From contig NZ_JBIVRB010000008.1 in assembly GCF_044755465.1 (NCBI RefSeq), positions 1 to 64,000 on the forward strand: 64,000 nucleotides of DNA, given 5' to 3'. Position numbers and translations under genes: made by a program. Below, in pieces: positions 40,906-50,208 of the stretch (positions within the stretch are counted from its first letter, which is position 1; every line of letters begins with the position of its first letter). This DNA comes from Peterkaempfera sp044755465 (GTDB lineage Bacteria > Actinomycetota > Actinomycetes > Streptomycetales > Streptomycetaceae). The notes below the pieces were generated by a model, which saw only the letters and a program-made list of their open reading frames with translations, searched no databases and was not told the DNA's origin.

Positions 40906-43077
40906 TCAGCGCGGCGGGTCCGCAGCCGGCTCGGGCCGCAGCAGCAGCACGGCCATGTCGTCGTCGCGGCGGCCGGACTGCTCGGCGTGGCCGACCAGCA
41001 GGTCGGCCAGGTCCTCCAGCGGCCGCTCCCCGGCCCGGTCCACCTGGTCCGCCAGCGTGGCGACCGCGTCGTCCAGGTCGACGCCCGGCCGCTCGACCAG
41101 GCCGTCGGTGTAGAGCACCAGCAGGCTGCCCGGCGCCAGCGGCAGCCTGACCAGCGGATAGCGCACGGCGGGCTCGATGCCGAGCAGCAGCCCGCCCGGC
41201 ACGTCCAGCACCCTGGTCCGCCCGTCCGGCGCGCGCAGCAGCGGCTGGGTGTGGCCCGCGCTGGCCAGCAGCACCCGGCGGGCGCGCAGGTCCAGATGCA
41301 GATAGAGGCAACTGGCGAACAGGCCCGGGTCCAGGTCGGTGAGCAGCCGGTTGGTACGGGCCAGCACCTCGGCCGGGTCGGCGCCCGCCGTGGCGTAGGC
41401 GTGCACCGCCGTACGCACCTGGCCCATCAGCGCGGCGGCGGTGACGTTGTGGCCCTGCACATCGCCGATGACGGCGCCCACGGTGTCCCGGCCGAGCCGG
41501 ATCAGGTCGTAGAAGTCGCCGCCGATGTCCATGCCCCGGGTGCCGGGCAGATAGCGGGCGGCGGCGGCGAGCCCCCGGGTCAGCGGCAGTTCGTGCGGCA
41601 GCAGGCTCTCCTGGAGGCCGTGGGCGAGCTCCAGCTTGGCGTCGTACAGGTGGGCGCGCTCCAGCGCCTGGGCGATCAGACCGCCGAGCGAGGTGAGGAC
41701 GGTCCGCTCCTCGGCGTCGAAGCGGTGCGGGCGGGCGAAGGCCAGGACGCAGCTGCCGACCGCGCGGCCGTAGGCGACCAGCGGCAGGAACGCCCAGGCG
41801 CCCATCCCCTCCCAGAGGCCGGTGCGGGCCGGGAAGGCGTGCTCCAGCTCCTGGCGGCAGGCGAAGAAGGCGGGCGCGCCGGAGGTCGCGGTCCGGGCCT
41901 CGGGCGCGGGCGCCGACAGCTCGCTGCGGTGCAGCCGCTCGATGGTCGTCTCCGGGCAGCCGTGGTGGCCGACCACCCGCAGCCGGCCGTCCTCGGCGGC
42001 CAGCAGCGCGAGGCCCTGGCCGCCGAAGGCCGGCACGATCTGGCCGGCCAGCAGGTCCACCACGTCCTGGACCCCGGTGGCCTCGGTCAGGGCGGTGGCC
42101 AGGTGCAGGATGTGGTGCAGCGCCCCGGCCCGGATCGGCGCCGGGGGCGGTACGGCCACCGCCGGGGCGTCGCCGTGCGCGACCCGGGCGCGGGTGATCC
42201 GCACGCTCAGGCCGGAGGCGTCCGGGTGCAGGTCGAAGGCGAGCCAGCGGTCGGGCGGGCAGAGCGCCACGAAGGACGCGGGCTGCCTGCTGAGCATCGC
42301 GGCCCGGTAGCGGCCCTCGTACACCGGGTCGCGCAGCCACGGCAGCACCGTCCACGGCAGCTCCCCGAGCAGCCGGTCGACGGGCTCTCCGAGCAGTTCG
42401 GCCGCGGTCGGGGAGACGAAGGTCAGCCGGCCGCCGGTGTCCAGCGCGCACAGGCCCTCCGGCAGCCGGTGCAGCAGCGCGGCCAGCACCTCGGGCGGCT
42501 CGGTCCCGCCGGGCCGCCCGCTCACCACCCGGGGCTCCTCGCCGGCCCGCAGCGGGGCGCCCGCGCGGCGGGCGGCGCGGGCCAGTTCGCCCGCCAGCCG
42601 GTCCGCGAGGCCGGTGAGGCCCCGGGTCTCCTCGGGTGAGAGCCGCGTCGAGTGGGTCCCGGGCCAGAGCAGCATCACGGCGCCGCTTCCGGCGGGGGTG
42701 GCCACCGGCGCCGCGGCCATCCCGAACGGGTACGGCACCGCGACGGCGACCCGGGGATAGCGGCGGGCCATCTCCTCCTCGCCGCCCACCCATACCAGCC
42801 GCCCGGTGCGGACGGCCTCGGCCGACGGCACCGGCGCGGAGAAGCCGACCCGCTCCCAGGGCCGGGCGAAGTCGCGCGGCAGGCCGACCAGCACGGCCAG
42901 CTCCATCACGGGTTCGCCCGGCAGGGGGAGGTAGAGCGCGCCGACGTGCGCCCCGAGCCGCTCCACCTCGCGGGAGAGCAGTTCGGCCAGGGCGTCCAGC
43001 GGGTCGCGGGCCGCCGCGTCGGCGGCGCCGGGGCGGGCGTCGGCGGCGGCGGACCTCCGACCTGCCACTGCGACCAC
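40906..43077 (-). CDS. GAF-PAS-GAF SpoIIE-type (PP2C) protein phosphatase
   Basis: 723 residues. A first GAF-like region (~25-170) with LYLPLPGEPVMELAVLVGLP, a PAS-like segment (~200-300) with LPEGLCALDTGGRLTFVSPTAAELLGEP, a second GAF (~320-485) with EATGVQDVVDLLAGQIVPAFGG, then the phosphatase domain from ~500: DIGGDFYDLIRLGRDTVGAVIGDVQGHN (metal Asp), AGHTQPLLR, YTDGLVERPGVD and RRDDDMAVLLLR. It resembles PAS/GAF-regulated phosphatases acting on anti-sigma factor antagonists. The 390-base spacer to the divergent MFS gene shows no gene. Confidence 0.92.
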   Translation of the reverse strand: MVAVAGRRSAAADARPGAADAAARDPLDALAELLSREVERLGAHVGALYLPLPGEPVMELAVLVGLPRDFARPWERVGFSAPVPSAEAVRTGRLVWVGGEEEMARRYPRVAVAVPYPFGMAAAPVATPAGSGAVMLLWPGTHSTRLSPEETRGLTGLADRLAGELARAARRAGAPLRAGEEPRVVSGRPGGTEPPEVLAALLHRLPEGLCALDTGGRLTFVSPTAAELLGEPVDRLLGELPWTVLPWLRDPVYEGRYRAAMLSRQPASFVALCPPDRWLAFDLHPDASGLSVRITRARVAHGDAPAVAVPPPAPIRAGALHHILHLATALTEATGVQDVVDLLAGQIVPAFGGQGLALLAAEDGRLRVVGHHGCPETTIERLHRSELSAPAPEARTATSGAPAFFACRQELEHAFPARTGLWEGMGAWAFLPLVAYGRAVGSCVLAFARPHRFDAEERTVLTSLGGLIAQALERAHLYDAKLELAHGLQESLLPHELPLTRGLAAAARYLPGTRGMDIGGDFYDLIRLGRDTVGAVIGDVQGHNVTAAALMGQVRTAVHAYATAGADPAEVLARTNRLLTDLDPGLFASCLYLHLDLRARRVLLASAGHTQPLLRAPDGRTRVLDVPGGLLLGIEPAVRYPLVRLPLAPGSLLVLYTDGLVERPGVDLDDAVATLADQVDRAGERPLEDLADLLVGHAEQSGRRDDDMAVLLLRPEPAADPPR

Positions 43078-43467
43078 CCCGTTCTCGGCGGCGGGCGGCG
43101 ATCCGCCACCCGCCGGACCGGCCGGCTCGTTGCTGTCCCGCCCCGCTTCCGCGAACTCCTCCTCGGGGTTCCGGGGGCGCTGCTCGGCGCCGGTCCTGCC
43201 GCCGGTTCGGCGGCGGGGCGCGGCGCCGTGAGGTTCTTCGGCGTCTGCCCGAGCGGCACCGTTCCAAACCCGCTGTGACCAACCACACCCACGGCGGCCG
43301 ACACTGCGGTGACCTGCGCAATCGCGGCTGCGGGCGGCTCCGCTCCGGGGACGGGAGCCCCGCCGGGCGGGGTCGGCTTGGCAGACTTGTCCGGGCCGCT
43401 GCGGAACCGTCCGAGGACGCCGCGCCGCCTGTCCGACGCCCCCGTACCGCCCTCAGGACGCTCCCCC

Positions 43468-44817
43468 GTGCCCTTTCCCACCCTGCCCGCCCGTCGCACC
43501 GCCCGCCCCGACCGGTCGCCCTGGCGCTGCCTGCGCCACCCCTCGATGCGCTGGTGGTCGCTGGCCAACCTGGTCTCCAACGCGGGCACCTGGATGCAGC
43601 TGACCGCGCAGAACCTGCTGGTGCTCCAGCTCACCGGGTCGGCCGCGCTGACCGGCGCCTGCCTGGCCGTACAGGCCGCTCCCGGTCTGCTGCTCGGACC
43701 GGCGGGCGGTGCGCTGGTCGACTCCTGGCCGCGCCGCCGCACGGCGGCGGTCAGCCAGGGCCTGCTGGCCGTGGTCGCGCTGGTGACCGCCGTGCTGCTG
43801 GCCACCGGGCTGCTCGGGGTGCCGGCGCTGCTGGTGCTGGCCGCGCTCACCGGCTTCATCGCCACCGTCGACGGGCCCGCCTGCGCCCTGCTGGGCAACG
43901 ACCTGGTCCCGCGCCGCGACCTGCCGTCGGCCATCGCGCTGGGCTCGGTGGTGCACAGCGCGGGCCGGCTGGGCGGGGTGGCGCTCGCCGGGGTGGCCAC
44001 CGCCGCGCTGGGGGCGGCCGCCGCGTACGCCGCCAACGGGCTGTCCTTCCTCTTCGTCGCCGCCGTGGTCCCCTTCCTGCGCATGCACCCGGCGGAGTCG
44101 GCCGAACCGGCCGCTCCCCCGGCGGCCGGGGCCAAGCGGCGGTCCGGCACCCGGGAGGGGCTGGCGTTCTTCGTCGGGCGGCCCCGGCTGGTCGCGCTGG
44201 CCGTCATCTCGGCGGTGAGCGCCGTGCTCGGCCGCAACTACGCGCTGACGCTCGCCTCCCTGGTCACCGGCCCGCTGCACGGCGGCGCCGGGGCGTACGG
44301 CGCCATCTCGACGGTGCTGGCGGTCGGCGGCATCGCGGGCGCGGTGCTGGCCGGGCGGCTACAGCGGCCCTCGGTGCGGCTGATCGCCGCGCTGGCGGCG
44401 GCGGGTGCGGTGCTCCAGGCCGTGGCGGCGTTCTCCCCCACGCTGTTCCTGCTGGCGCTGCTGGTGGTGCCGATGGCGGTGGTGGAGACGGTCAGCGACA
44501 CCGCCGCCACCACGGTGCTGCAGACCGACCCGCCCGCGCACATGCGGGGCCGGGTGCTGGGGACGTGGCGCAGCATCAGTACGGCGTGGGGGCTGGCCGG
44601 GCCGCCGCTGCTGGGGCTGCTGCTCCAGACGGCCGGGCCGCGCGGTGCGCTGGCGCTCGGCGGGCTGGTCATCGCGGCGGTGATCGGTGCCGGGGCGCTC
44701 GTCCACCGGCGGCGGGCCGGGCGCGCGCTCCCCGGTGCGTCGGGCGCATCGGCGGGGGCTCCGGTGGGGGCTCCGGTGGGGGCTTCGGCGGGGGCCGAGG
44801 TCGCGGTGGCGGCCTGA
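43468..44817 (+). CDS. MFS transporter (DHA3-like)
   Basis: About 449 residues with twelve predicted spans. Motif-A-like GGALVDSWPRRRTAAVSQGLLAV follows helix 2; helix 1 is WWSLANLVSNAGTWMQLTAQNLLVLQLTG; later LAALTGFIATVDGPACALLGNDLVPRRDLPSAI and PAHMRGRVLGTWRSIST match EntS/MdtG-like exporters. The C-terminal tail is Ala/Gly-rich, encoded by short repeats. The start is uncertain; GTG 43468 has AGGAC upstream. Substrate unknown. Confidence 0.85.
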   Translation: MPFPTLPARRTARPDRSPWRCLRHPSMRWWSLANLVSNAGTWMQLTAQNLLVLQLTGSAALTGACLAVQAAPGLLLGPAGGALVDSWPRRRTAAVSQGLLAVVALVTAVLLATGLLGVPALLVLAALTGFIATVDGPACALLGNDLVPRRDLPSAIALGSVVHSAGRLGGVALAGVATAALGAAAAYAANGLSFLFVAAVVPFLRMHPAESAEPAAPPAAGAKRRSGTREGLAFFVGRPRLVALAVISAVSAVLGRNYALTLASLVTGPLHGGAGAYGAISTVLAVGGIAGAVLAGRLQRPSVRLIAALAAAGAVLQAVAAFSPTLFLLALLVVPMAVVETVSDTAATTVLQTDPPAHMRGRVLGTWRSISTAWGLAGPPLLGLLLQTAGPRGALALGGLVIAAVIGAGALVHRRRAGRALPGASGASAGAPVGAPVGASAGAEVAVAA

Positions 44818-44826
44818 CGGCAGCGG

Positions 44827-44862
44827 TCCGGCCCGCTCCGGGGTCTCCCGGGGCGGGCCGGA
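44827..44862. terminator. Bidirectional hairpin terminator between convergent genes
   Basis: Sixteen-base arms (tccggcccgctccggg / cccggggcgggccgga, one T-G pair) with a four-base loop, between the MFS stop and the chitosanase stop. Confidence 0.8.
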
Positions 44863-44873
44863 GCGGGTGGCGG

Positions 44874-45740
44874 TCAGCTGGTGATGCTGTAGCTGTCGCC
44901 GTACACCTTCCACTTGAGCGGCGGGTCGAGGTCCAGGTTGCCCGCCTGGAGGAAGACCCGCTGCTCGGTGTCGACCCTGGTGGTGTCGCTGTGCGCCTCC
45001 TCCCGCTTCATGGCGGCCTTGCGGGCGTCCAGGAAGGCGCCCAGGTACGCGGTCTCGTCGCCGCCCTGGGCGGGGGTCTTGGCCTTGCCCAGCGCGGTCT
45101 TGCGGATGCCGCCGAAGCTGTCCTTGTCGTTGCCTGGGCCGTGCATCACGATGGCGTCGTAGTAGATGAACTGGCCGAGCGCCCGCAGGCCGTCCGCCTT
45201 GGCCTGCTGGACGGCGGGGTCGAAGTAGACCCGGTCGCGCTCGTCGTTCTGCGCCTGCTGGAAGACCGGGTCGGCGGCGGCCGTGCGCCAGTCCTTGGTG
45301 AAGTTGGGGTCGAGGCCGCTGTGCGAGTCGCTGCCGTCGACCTTGCGCAGCGCCGGGAGGTACTTGGCCAGCACATTGCCGGGCGCGCGGTCGGTGTAGA
45401 GCTGGACCAGGTCGAGCATGTCGCCGGTGCCGGAGCAGAAGCCGATGATCCCGGCGGTGTAGCCGCGGCCGTCGTCGATGTCCTCGATGTACTTGTACTG
45501 GGCCTTCCAGTCCAGCGAGGAGTTCTCCGCGCTGGAGACCAGCTGCATCGCGATGTCCTTCTTGTGCGCGTCGGTGAGGTCCACCGACGCCGCCGCGGCC
45601 GCCGCGCTCCGCGCCCCCTGGACGGGCGTGGCGTGCCCGGTCCCGGCGAGGGCGAAGGAAGCGGTGCAGGCGGCGACGGACGCCGCCACCAGAACGCGGA
45701 CGACCCGGCCGGAGGGGCGGATCGCGGGGCTGACCCTCAT
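44874..45740 (-). CDS. csnA: Secreted chitosanase, glycoside hydrolase family 46
   Basis: 288 residues with a signal peptide (basic RPSGRVVRVL, hydrophobic VAASVAACTASFALAG). The mature enzyme closely follows the Streptomyces N174 chitosanase: VSSAENSSLDWKAQYKYIE (catalytic Glu) and DIDDGRGYTAGIIGFCSGTGD (catalytic Asp), FYYDAIVMHGPG and RVDTEQRVFLQAGNLDL. It hydrolyses chitosan between glucosamine units. The ATG at 45740 has GGGAGAAGC upstream. A palindrome typical of csn operators lies at 45783-45801. Confidence 0.96.
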   Translation of the reverse strand: MRVSPAIRPSGRVVRVLVAASVAACTASFALAGTGHATPVQGARSAAAAAASVDLTDAHKKDIAMQLVSSAENSSLDWKAQYKYIEDIDDGRGYTAGIIGFCSGTGDMLDLVQLYTDRAPGNVLAKYLPALRKVDGSDSHSGLDPNFTKDWRTAAADPVFQQAQNDERDRVYFDPAVQQAKADGLRALGQFIYYDAIVMHGPGNDKDSFGGIRKTALGKAKTPAQGGDETAYLGAFLDARKAAMKREEAHSDTTRVDTEQRVFLQAGNLDLDPPLKWKVYGDSYSITS

Positions 45741-45782
45741 GTGCTTCTCCCGTCGTGCGACGCTGCCATGGGCAGCAGCCTT

Positions 45783-45801
45783 GTTAGGAAGCTTTCCTAA
45801 C
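45783..45801 (-). promoter_or_regulatory. Palindromic operator upstream of chitosanase (CsnR-like site)
   Basis: gttaggaagctttcctaac: 8-bp arms gttaggaa/ttcctaac around gct, 43 bases upstream of the ATG and unusually A+T-rich for the region. This resembles the operator recognised by the ROK-type repressor CsnR upstream of csn genes in Streptomyces, from memory. Confidence 0.75.
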
Positions 45802-45924
45802 TGATTGAAGCACCCGCGCCCGTCGCCCCTCAAGGGTCCCGGCGAAGTGATCATGACAAATCTCACCGTCGAATCCCGCCCGCCGGGTTCGCCTCGGCCG
45901 CCGTCGGCCGGGTAGCCTGCCGCG

Positions 45925-46728
45925 GTGCTGACTGTCTCCACTGTGAATGTCAATGGGCTGCGAGCCGCCGCCAAGAAGGGCTTCAGCGCCTGGCTGGCCG
46001 CGACCGAAGCCCAGGTGGTGTGCCTCCAGGAGGTGCGCGCCGAGCCCGACCAGCTGCCCGCCGAGATCCGCGACCCGGAGGGCTGGCACACCCTGTGGGC
46101 GCCCGCCGCCGCCAAGGGCCGGGCGGGGGTGGCGCTGCTGTCCCGGCAGCGGCCCGAGCGGCAGCAGATCGGATTCGGCTCGGCCGAGTTCGACACCTCG
46201 GGGCGGTACGCCGAGATCGACCTGCCCGGCCTCACCGTGGTCAGCCTGTACCTGCCCTCGGGCGAGGTCGGCACCGAGCGGCAGGACGAGAAGGAACGGT
46301 TCATGAAGGAGTTCATGGTCCACCTGATCGACCTGCGGACCCGGGCCGAGGCAGCCGGCCGCGAGGTGCTGGTGTGCGGCGACTGGAACATCGCCCACCG
46401 GGAGGCGGACCTGAAGAACTGGCGGGCCAACCAGAAGTCGTCCGGCTTCCTACCCGAGGAACGGGCCTGGCTCACCCAGGTCTTCGACCAGGCCGGCTAC
46501 GTGGACGTCGTCCGCCGCCTCCACCCGGACCGCCCCGGACCGTACTCCTGGTGGTCCTACCGGGGCCGCGCCTTCGACAACGACACCGGCTGGCGGATCG
46601 ACTACCAGATCGCCACCCCGGGCCTCGCGGACACCTGCGTCGAGGCCCACGTCGAGCGCGCCCCCTCCCACGCCGAACGCTGGTCCGACCACGCCCCCGT
46701 CACCGTGACCTACACCGACCACGCCTAG
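45925..46728 (+). CDS. xthA: Exodeoxyribonuclease III
   Basis: 267 residues. EEP-family motifs: VSTVNVNGLRAAAKKG (Asn), VVCLQEVRAEPDQLP (metal Glu), VVSLYLPSGEVGTERQDEKERF (Tyr/Pro region), VCGDWNIAHREADLKNW (Asp-Asn), DTGWRIDYQIATP (Asp) and SDHAPVTVTY (catalytic His). A 3'-5' exonuclease/AP endonuclease for base-excision repair. The start is GTG 45925. The following DNA runs straight into a TetR remnant. Confidence 0.95.
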   Translation: MLTVSTVNVNGLRAAAKKGFSAWLAATEAQVVCLQEVRAEPDQLPAEIRDPEGWHTLWAPAAAKGRAGVALLSRQRPERQQIGFGSAEFDTSGRYAEIDLPGLTVVSLYLPSGEVGTERQDEKERFMKEFMVHLIDLRTRAEAAGREVLVCGDWNIAHREADLKNWRANQKSSGFLPEERAWLTQVFDQAGYVDVVRRLHPDRPGPYSWWSYRGRAFDNDTGWRIDYQIATPGLADTCVEAHVERAPSHAERWSDHAPVTVTYTDHA

Positions 46729-46740
46729 CGAAGCCGCGGC

Positions 46741-47175
46741 AGCACCTCCTGCCGGCACGCCCGGACGCGATCCCCAGCTGCTCGGCGCACTCGCTACCGA
46801 GGACGGCCTCACCCTCCGGGGTGTCGCCCGGGAGGTCGGGGTCGCGCCGGCCAGTGTCCACGGGCACTTCCGTGACGAGTCCGAGTTGATCGACGCGGTG
46901 CTCGACCATGAGTACGACCAGCTGATCACCCTGATCCGGGAGTCCCGGGCCACCGTCGACGCCACCGATCCACTGGGGCGGCTGCGGGTGCAACTGCACG
47001 CGTTCTGCCGCTACCCGATGGCCAAGGGTGATGTTCGGGGTGCGCCACGGAGAAGGAGGCCGCGCGCACCTCGGGAGGGTGATCGGGGAGTTGACGGCTG
47101 TGCTGACGCAGGTTCCTGGGCCGTGACGATCGGGCGGCCTTGTCGCCGTCTGGGCCAGGCTTCGGTCGGCCGGGA
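46741..47175 (+). pseudogene. Decayed TetR-family regulator
   Basis: One frame gives GLTLRGVAREVGVAPASVHG HFRDESELIDAVLDHEYDQLITLIRE, a TetR helix-turn-helix plus start of the ligand domain, up to LHAFCRYPMAKG near 47025. The reading then continues one frame over as VMFGVRHGEGGRAHLGRVIGELTAVLTQ, and after a stop at 47124 a further frame resumes as DDRAALS and VAVWARL. No start codon opens the N-terminus, because the frame runs into xthA. At least two frameshifts and truncation make it non-functional. Confidence 0.75.
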
Positions 47176-47182
47176 CCGCCCG

Positions 47183-48295
47183 TCACTTTCCTGCGGCCAG
47201 GTCGCGATCCACGACCACCGCCACCTTGCCTGGTGTGCCACGGCCGGCCTTGAGCGACTGCAGTCCCGTATTGATCGCGTCAACGGTGCTGTCGATGGTC
47301 TGGCTGATGTGCGGGACCACAAGCCCCTGTGTCGCCCACTCCATCGCCAGAGCCATCCCGCGCTGGAGAAGGGCACGCGCCTCGCCGTCGAGCGTGGCCG
47401 GTTCGGAGAAGTAGCGCAGCAGATTGACGTTGACCTGGTCGGCGCCGCGCTCGGCCAGGATGGCGTCCACCGGGCTGCGGGTTTCGACCAGGCGTGTCGT
47501 CTTGCCGGGGCCGACCCCGAGCACGGTCCACCTGCCGCCCCGCCTGACGGTCCTCGCGCTCTCGGCGAAGCCCCGCTCGCTGTAGGTGGCGTCGAAGACG
47601 AGGTCGACGCCCCGGCCACTTGTCAGCCCGGCGACTGCGGCCGGGATGTCGTCGCGCTTGTAGTCGAAGACGTGGTGGGCGCCGGACTGCCGGGCCAGTG
47701 CGATCGATTGCGGCGTGCTGCCGCTGCTGATGACCAGACCGGCCCCCAGGGCCCGCGCCGCCATCTGCACGGCGAGATGGCCGACGCCGCCCCCACCGCC
47801 CGGGATGTAGACCGTGTCGCCGTCCTGGACGGCCCGGTAGAGACCCGCGAAAGCGGACAGGAAGGCCATCGGCAGCGCCGCCGCATCGCGGAAGCCCAGG
47901 GACGGCGGCTTGCCGGCGGTGAGGAAGCGGTAGGCGACGGCATAGCCGCCTTCGCTTCCGCTCCCGCCCGTTGCGGCCCAGCCGCCGTCACCGTTCAGAT
48001 CGGCCATGGCGGCCACCGCGTCGCCGACGGCTACGCCGCTCACCCCATGGCCGACGGCGACCACCACGCCCGCGAGGTCAAAACCGAGAACGACCGGGGG
48101 CGTCCGTCCCATGAAGTTGAGGTCGGCCAGCTTGTACTCCAGCGGATTGAGCGACGAGGCGGCGACGCGGATCAGAACCTGGTCGGCAGCCGGCTGCGGG
48201 ACGGGGACACGCACCGCCTCCAGCGGCAGCCCAGCCCGGTCGCTGGTGTAACCGACGCCGAGAAACGCCTTCGGAGTCGTCTGAGTCTGCTGCAT
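47183..48295 (-). CDS. Zinc-type alcohol dehydrogenase/quinone oxidoreductase (MDR)
   Basis: 370 residues. MDR landmarks: VRVPVPQPAADQVLIRVAAS, NPLEYKLADLNF, VLGFDLAGVVVAVGHGV, NADPH loop VYIPGGGGGVGHLAVQMAARALGAG, and GVDLVFDATYS. No catalytic zinc cysteine-histidine set is evident, so it fits zinc-free quinone/zeta-crystallin-type reductases. GGAGCGGAAC precedes the ATG. It is convergent with the decayed TetR gene and has a fragment of a related enzyme immediately upstream. Confidence 0.9.
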   Translation of the reverse strand: MQQTQTTPKAFLGVGYTSDRAGLPLEAVRVPVPQPAADQVLIRVAASSLNPLEYKLADLNFMGRTPPVVLGFDLAGVVVAVGHGVSGVAVGDAVAAMADLNGDGGWAATGGSGSEGGYAVAYRFLTAGKPPSLGFRDAAALPMAFLSAFAGLYRAVQDGDTVYIPGGGGGVGHLAVQMAARALGAGLVISSGSTPQSIALARQSGAHHVFDYKRDDIPAAVAGLTSGRGVDLVFDATYSERGFAESARTVRRGGRWTVLGVGPGKTTRLVETRSPVDAILAERGADQVNVNLLRYFSEPATLDGEARALLQRGMALAMEWATQGLVVPHISQTIDSTVDAINTGLQSLKAGRGTPGKVAVVVDRDLAAGK

Positions 48296-48348
48296 GTTCC
48301 GCTCCCATCTGATGACAGGTCCGGCCGCGACGGCGCCGACAGGACGGG

Positions 48349-48508
48349 CGCGATTTCGCGAGAGGTCTTCGAGGAGCACCCGACCGAACAGCCGGCCCGC
48401 CATGAGGTGCTTCAGGGCCTCCGCCGCGCACTCGAACGGGAATGTCTTCGCGACAATCGGCGGAACCTCCCGCGCGGGAAGCCGGACAAAACGGGCGAAC
48501 CTCAACAT
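48349..48508 (-). pseudogene. C-terminal remnant of another MDR oxidoreductase
   Basis: Upstream of the intact reductase and in the same frame, the stretch VPPIVAKTFPFECAAEALKH then LMAGRLFGRVLLED (about 48357-48465) matches the conserved C-terminal end of quinone oxidoreductases (PIVA-TFPFE-AAEAL-HL--G---GK-VL). No N-terminal two-thirds is present. It is probably the residue of a deleted or recombined paralogue. Confidence 0.6.
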
Positions 48509-48765
48509 CACCACACCACGCACCGGGAGAGGCCATCGGCGCGCCCAGCGGACATCGCCCATCGCCCGTTCGTGCGCACCCACTGGTCTTCGTCGTCGCC
48601 TACCGGCTCTGCCGCACTTGCCCGCCGGCTCCGTGGGGTCTCCGGGCAGGCGTCTGTGGACAGGTCGGTGGTCGATTTCGACCAGTGGGGGGAGCCCTCC
48701 CGGGTGCGCGGAGGAGAGGGGGCCGCCGTGCACCCGGGAGGGCCCCGTTATCGGGGGCTGGTGAC

Positions 48766-49005
48766 TCAGCCGCCGCTCTTGCGGCGGAAGGAACGCTGGC
48801 TCGACGCGGGACCGTGGGCGCCGTGGATCTTCGACTGGTCCGCGCCGGGGCCTCCCTTGTCGGAGGCGGTGCGCAGGCCGCGCTTGCGTGCCAGCGCTTC
48901 CTCGAACCTGCGCTTCACATCGTCGATGCCGGCTTCCCCCACCTGCCCGGGGGCCTCGGCAGGGGTCGGCTCAGGGGTTTCCTGCGACGCGGGCTCGACG
49001 GCCAT
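48766..49005 (-). CDS. DUF5302-like small protein
   Basis: 79 residues. IDDVKRRFEEALARKRG is followed by DQSKIHGAHGPASSQRSFRRKSGG, the basic C-terminal signature I associate with DUF5302, found widely in actinobacteria. The N-terminus is acidic and Pro/Glu-rich. GGAGG lies upstream of the ATG. No known function. The 297-base spacer above it contains nothing recognised. Confidence 0.8.
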   Translation of the reverse strand: MAVEPASQETPEPTPAEAPGQVGEAGIDDVKRRFEEALARKRGLRTASDKGGPGADQSKIHGAHGPASSQRSFRRKSGG

Positions 49006-49302
49006 GATGACCTCCAGGGATCGGGGTGGTTGCAGGGCAAGCCTGTCATGCCCGGCGCCCTGCCTTCCCCCCGCCGCCGCCGGCTTCCGCCAACCGTCCC
49101 GATCCGGGTGCCACTTCGGCAGGATCGGAGGGTCGCCGGGCCGGTCCCGTCGGCGGAGTGCGGGGGTCCGATACCGCGTGGCCGGCGTGCCCGTCCGGTG
49201 TCGGCCGACGCATCGCACTGTCCCCGGCGGGGAGGTCTCCCGAACCGCTCGTGGGTGCGGCGTCGCGTCGCGCTCGATGAGACGGGACGACTCGGTCGGG
49301 GG

Positions 49303-50181
49303 TCAGGCAGGGGTGAGGGGTGCCAGCTGCCGGCTGAGCCTGAGGACGTCGTCGACCAGGTGCCTGTCGGTGCTCTTGCGCAGGGGAGGGACCGGGCGGG
49401 CCTGGGGTCCGATGAGCAGACCGGTCCGGCCGTCGAGGGAGGCGTCGGTGGCGGCGAAGACGGACGGCCGGGCGGCCACTGACGCGGGGCCGGAGGTGGA
49501 GCGTTCGAAGGTCCGCCGGACCAGCGGCCACAAGAGGCGCAGCCCCGGGGAGACGATCTCGGGTGAGCGAAGGGTGCCGTTGGTCATCTCGGTGGCGGCG
49601 CCGCCGGGGTCGGCCGCGAAGACCGAGACGCCGGTGTCCCGCAGGCGCTCTGCCAGGTCGAGGGTGTAGGCGAGGTTGGCGAGCTTCGCCCGCCCGTACC
49701 AGTGGAAGCCGTAGTAGCCGCCTGGCGGCTCGACGGCTTCGAACCTGGGCTTGGCGGTCCGGACCGCCCCGGAGCTGACGTTCACGATCCGGCTCGGTGC
49801 TGCGGCTCGCAGCGGTTCGAGCAGGAGTTCGGTCAGTAGGTACGGCGAGAGGTGGTTGACGGCGAACGACGCCTCGATGCCGTCGACGGTCTGCCGGCGG
49901 TCCGCGAACATCGCGCCGACGTTGTTGACCAGAACCTTCAATGGCCCCTCGGCTGCGAGCCGTGCGGCGAGCGCTCGTACGTTGTCGAGCGATGCGAGGT
50001 CGGCCGCCAGGAACACCGGCTCCGTTTCGGTGGCGACCGCTTTGATCCGCTCCAGCGCGTGGGCGCCGCGCTGGGGGTCGCGGCCGACCACGGTGACGGT
50101 GTAGCCGGCTGCCGCCAGTCCCATCGCGGTCTCCAGACCGATTCCTCCGGTGCCGGCCGTCACTACTGCCCGTCGGTCCAC
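49303..50181 (-). CDS. Short-chain dehydrogenase (retinol dehydrogenase-like)
   Basis: 292 residues. AVVTAGTGGIGLETAMGLAAAG (cofactor), VLVNNVGAMFADRR (NNVG, an NNAG variant), IVNVSSGAVR (Ser), WYGRAKLANLAYTLDLA (Tyr-Lys), and FAADPGGAATEM. The start is GTG 50181. Two 18-bp operator-like boxes lie 28-85 bases upstream, between it and a TetR gene transcribed in the same direction, so repression by that TetR is likely. Substrate unknown. Confidence 0.92.
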   Translation of the reverse strand: MDRRAVVTAGTGGIGLETAMGLAAAGYTVTVVGRDPQRGAHALERIKAVATETEPVFLAADLASLDNVRALAARLAAEGPLKVLVNNVGAMFADRRQTVDGIEASFAVNHLSPYLLTELLLEPLRAAAPSRIVNVSSGAVRTAKPRFEAVEPPGGYYGFHWYGRAKLANLAYTLDLAERLRDTGVSVFAADPGGAATEMTNGTLRSPEIVSPGLRLLWPLVRRTFERSTSGPASVAARPSVFAATDASLDGRTGLLIGPQARPVPPLRKSTDRHLVDDVLRLSRQLAPLTPA

Positions 50182-50208
50182 GGGTCTGCCCTCCGTCGCA
50201 CTCTCAAG

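Noticed and set aside
43078..43467. Possible gene in the 390-base spacer between phosphatase and MFS genes
   Set aside because: Open frames exist but are Gly/Pro/Arg-rich and unsupported by ribosome sites; I see only a divergent promoter region.
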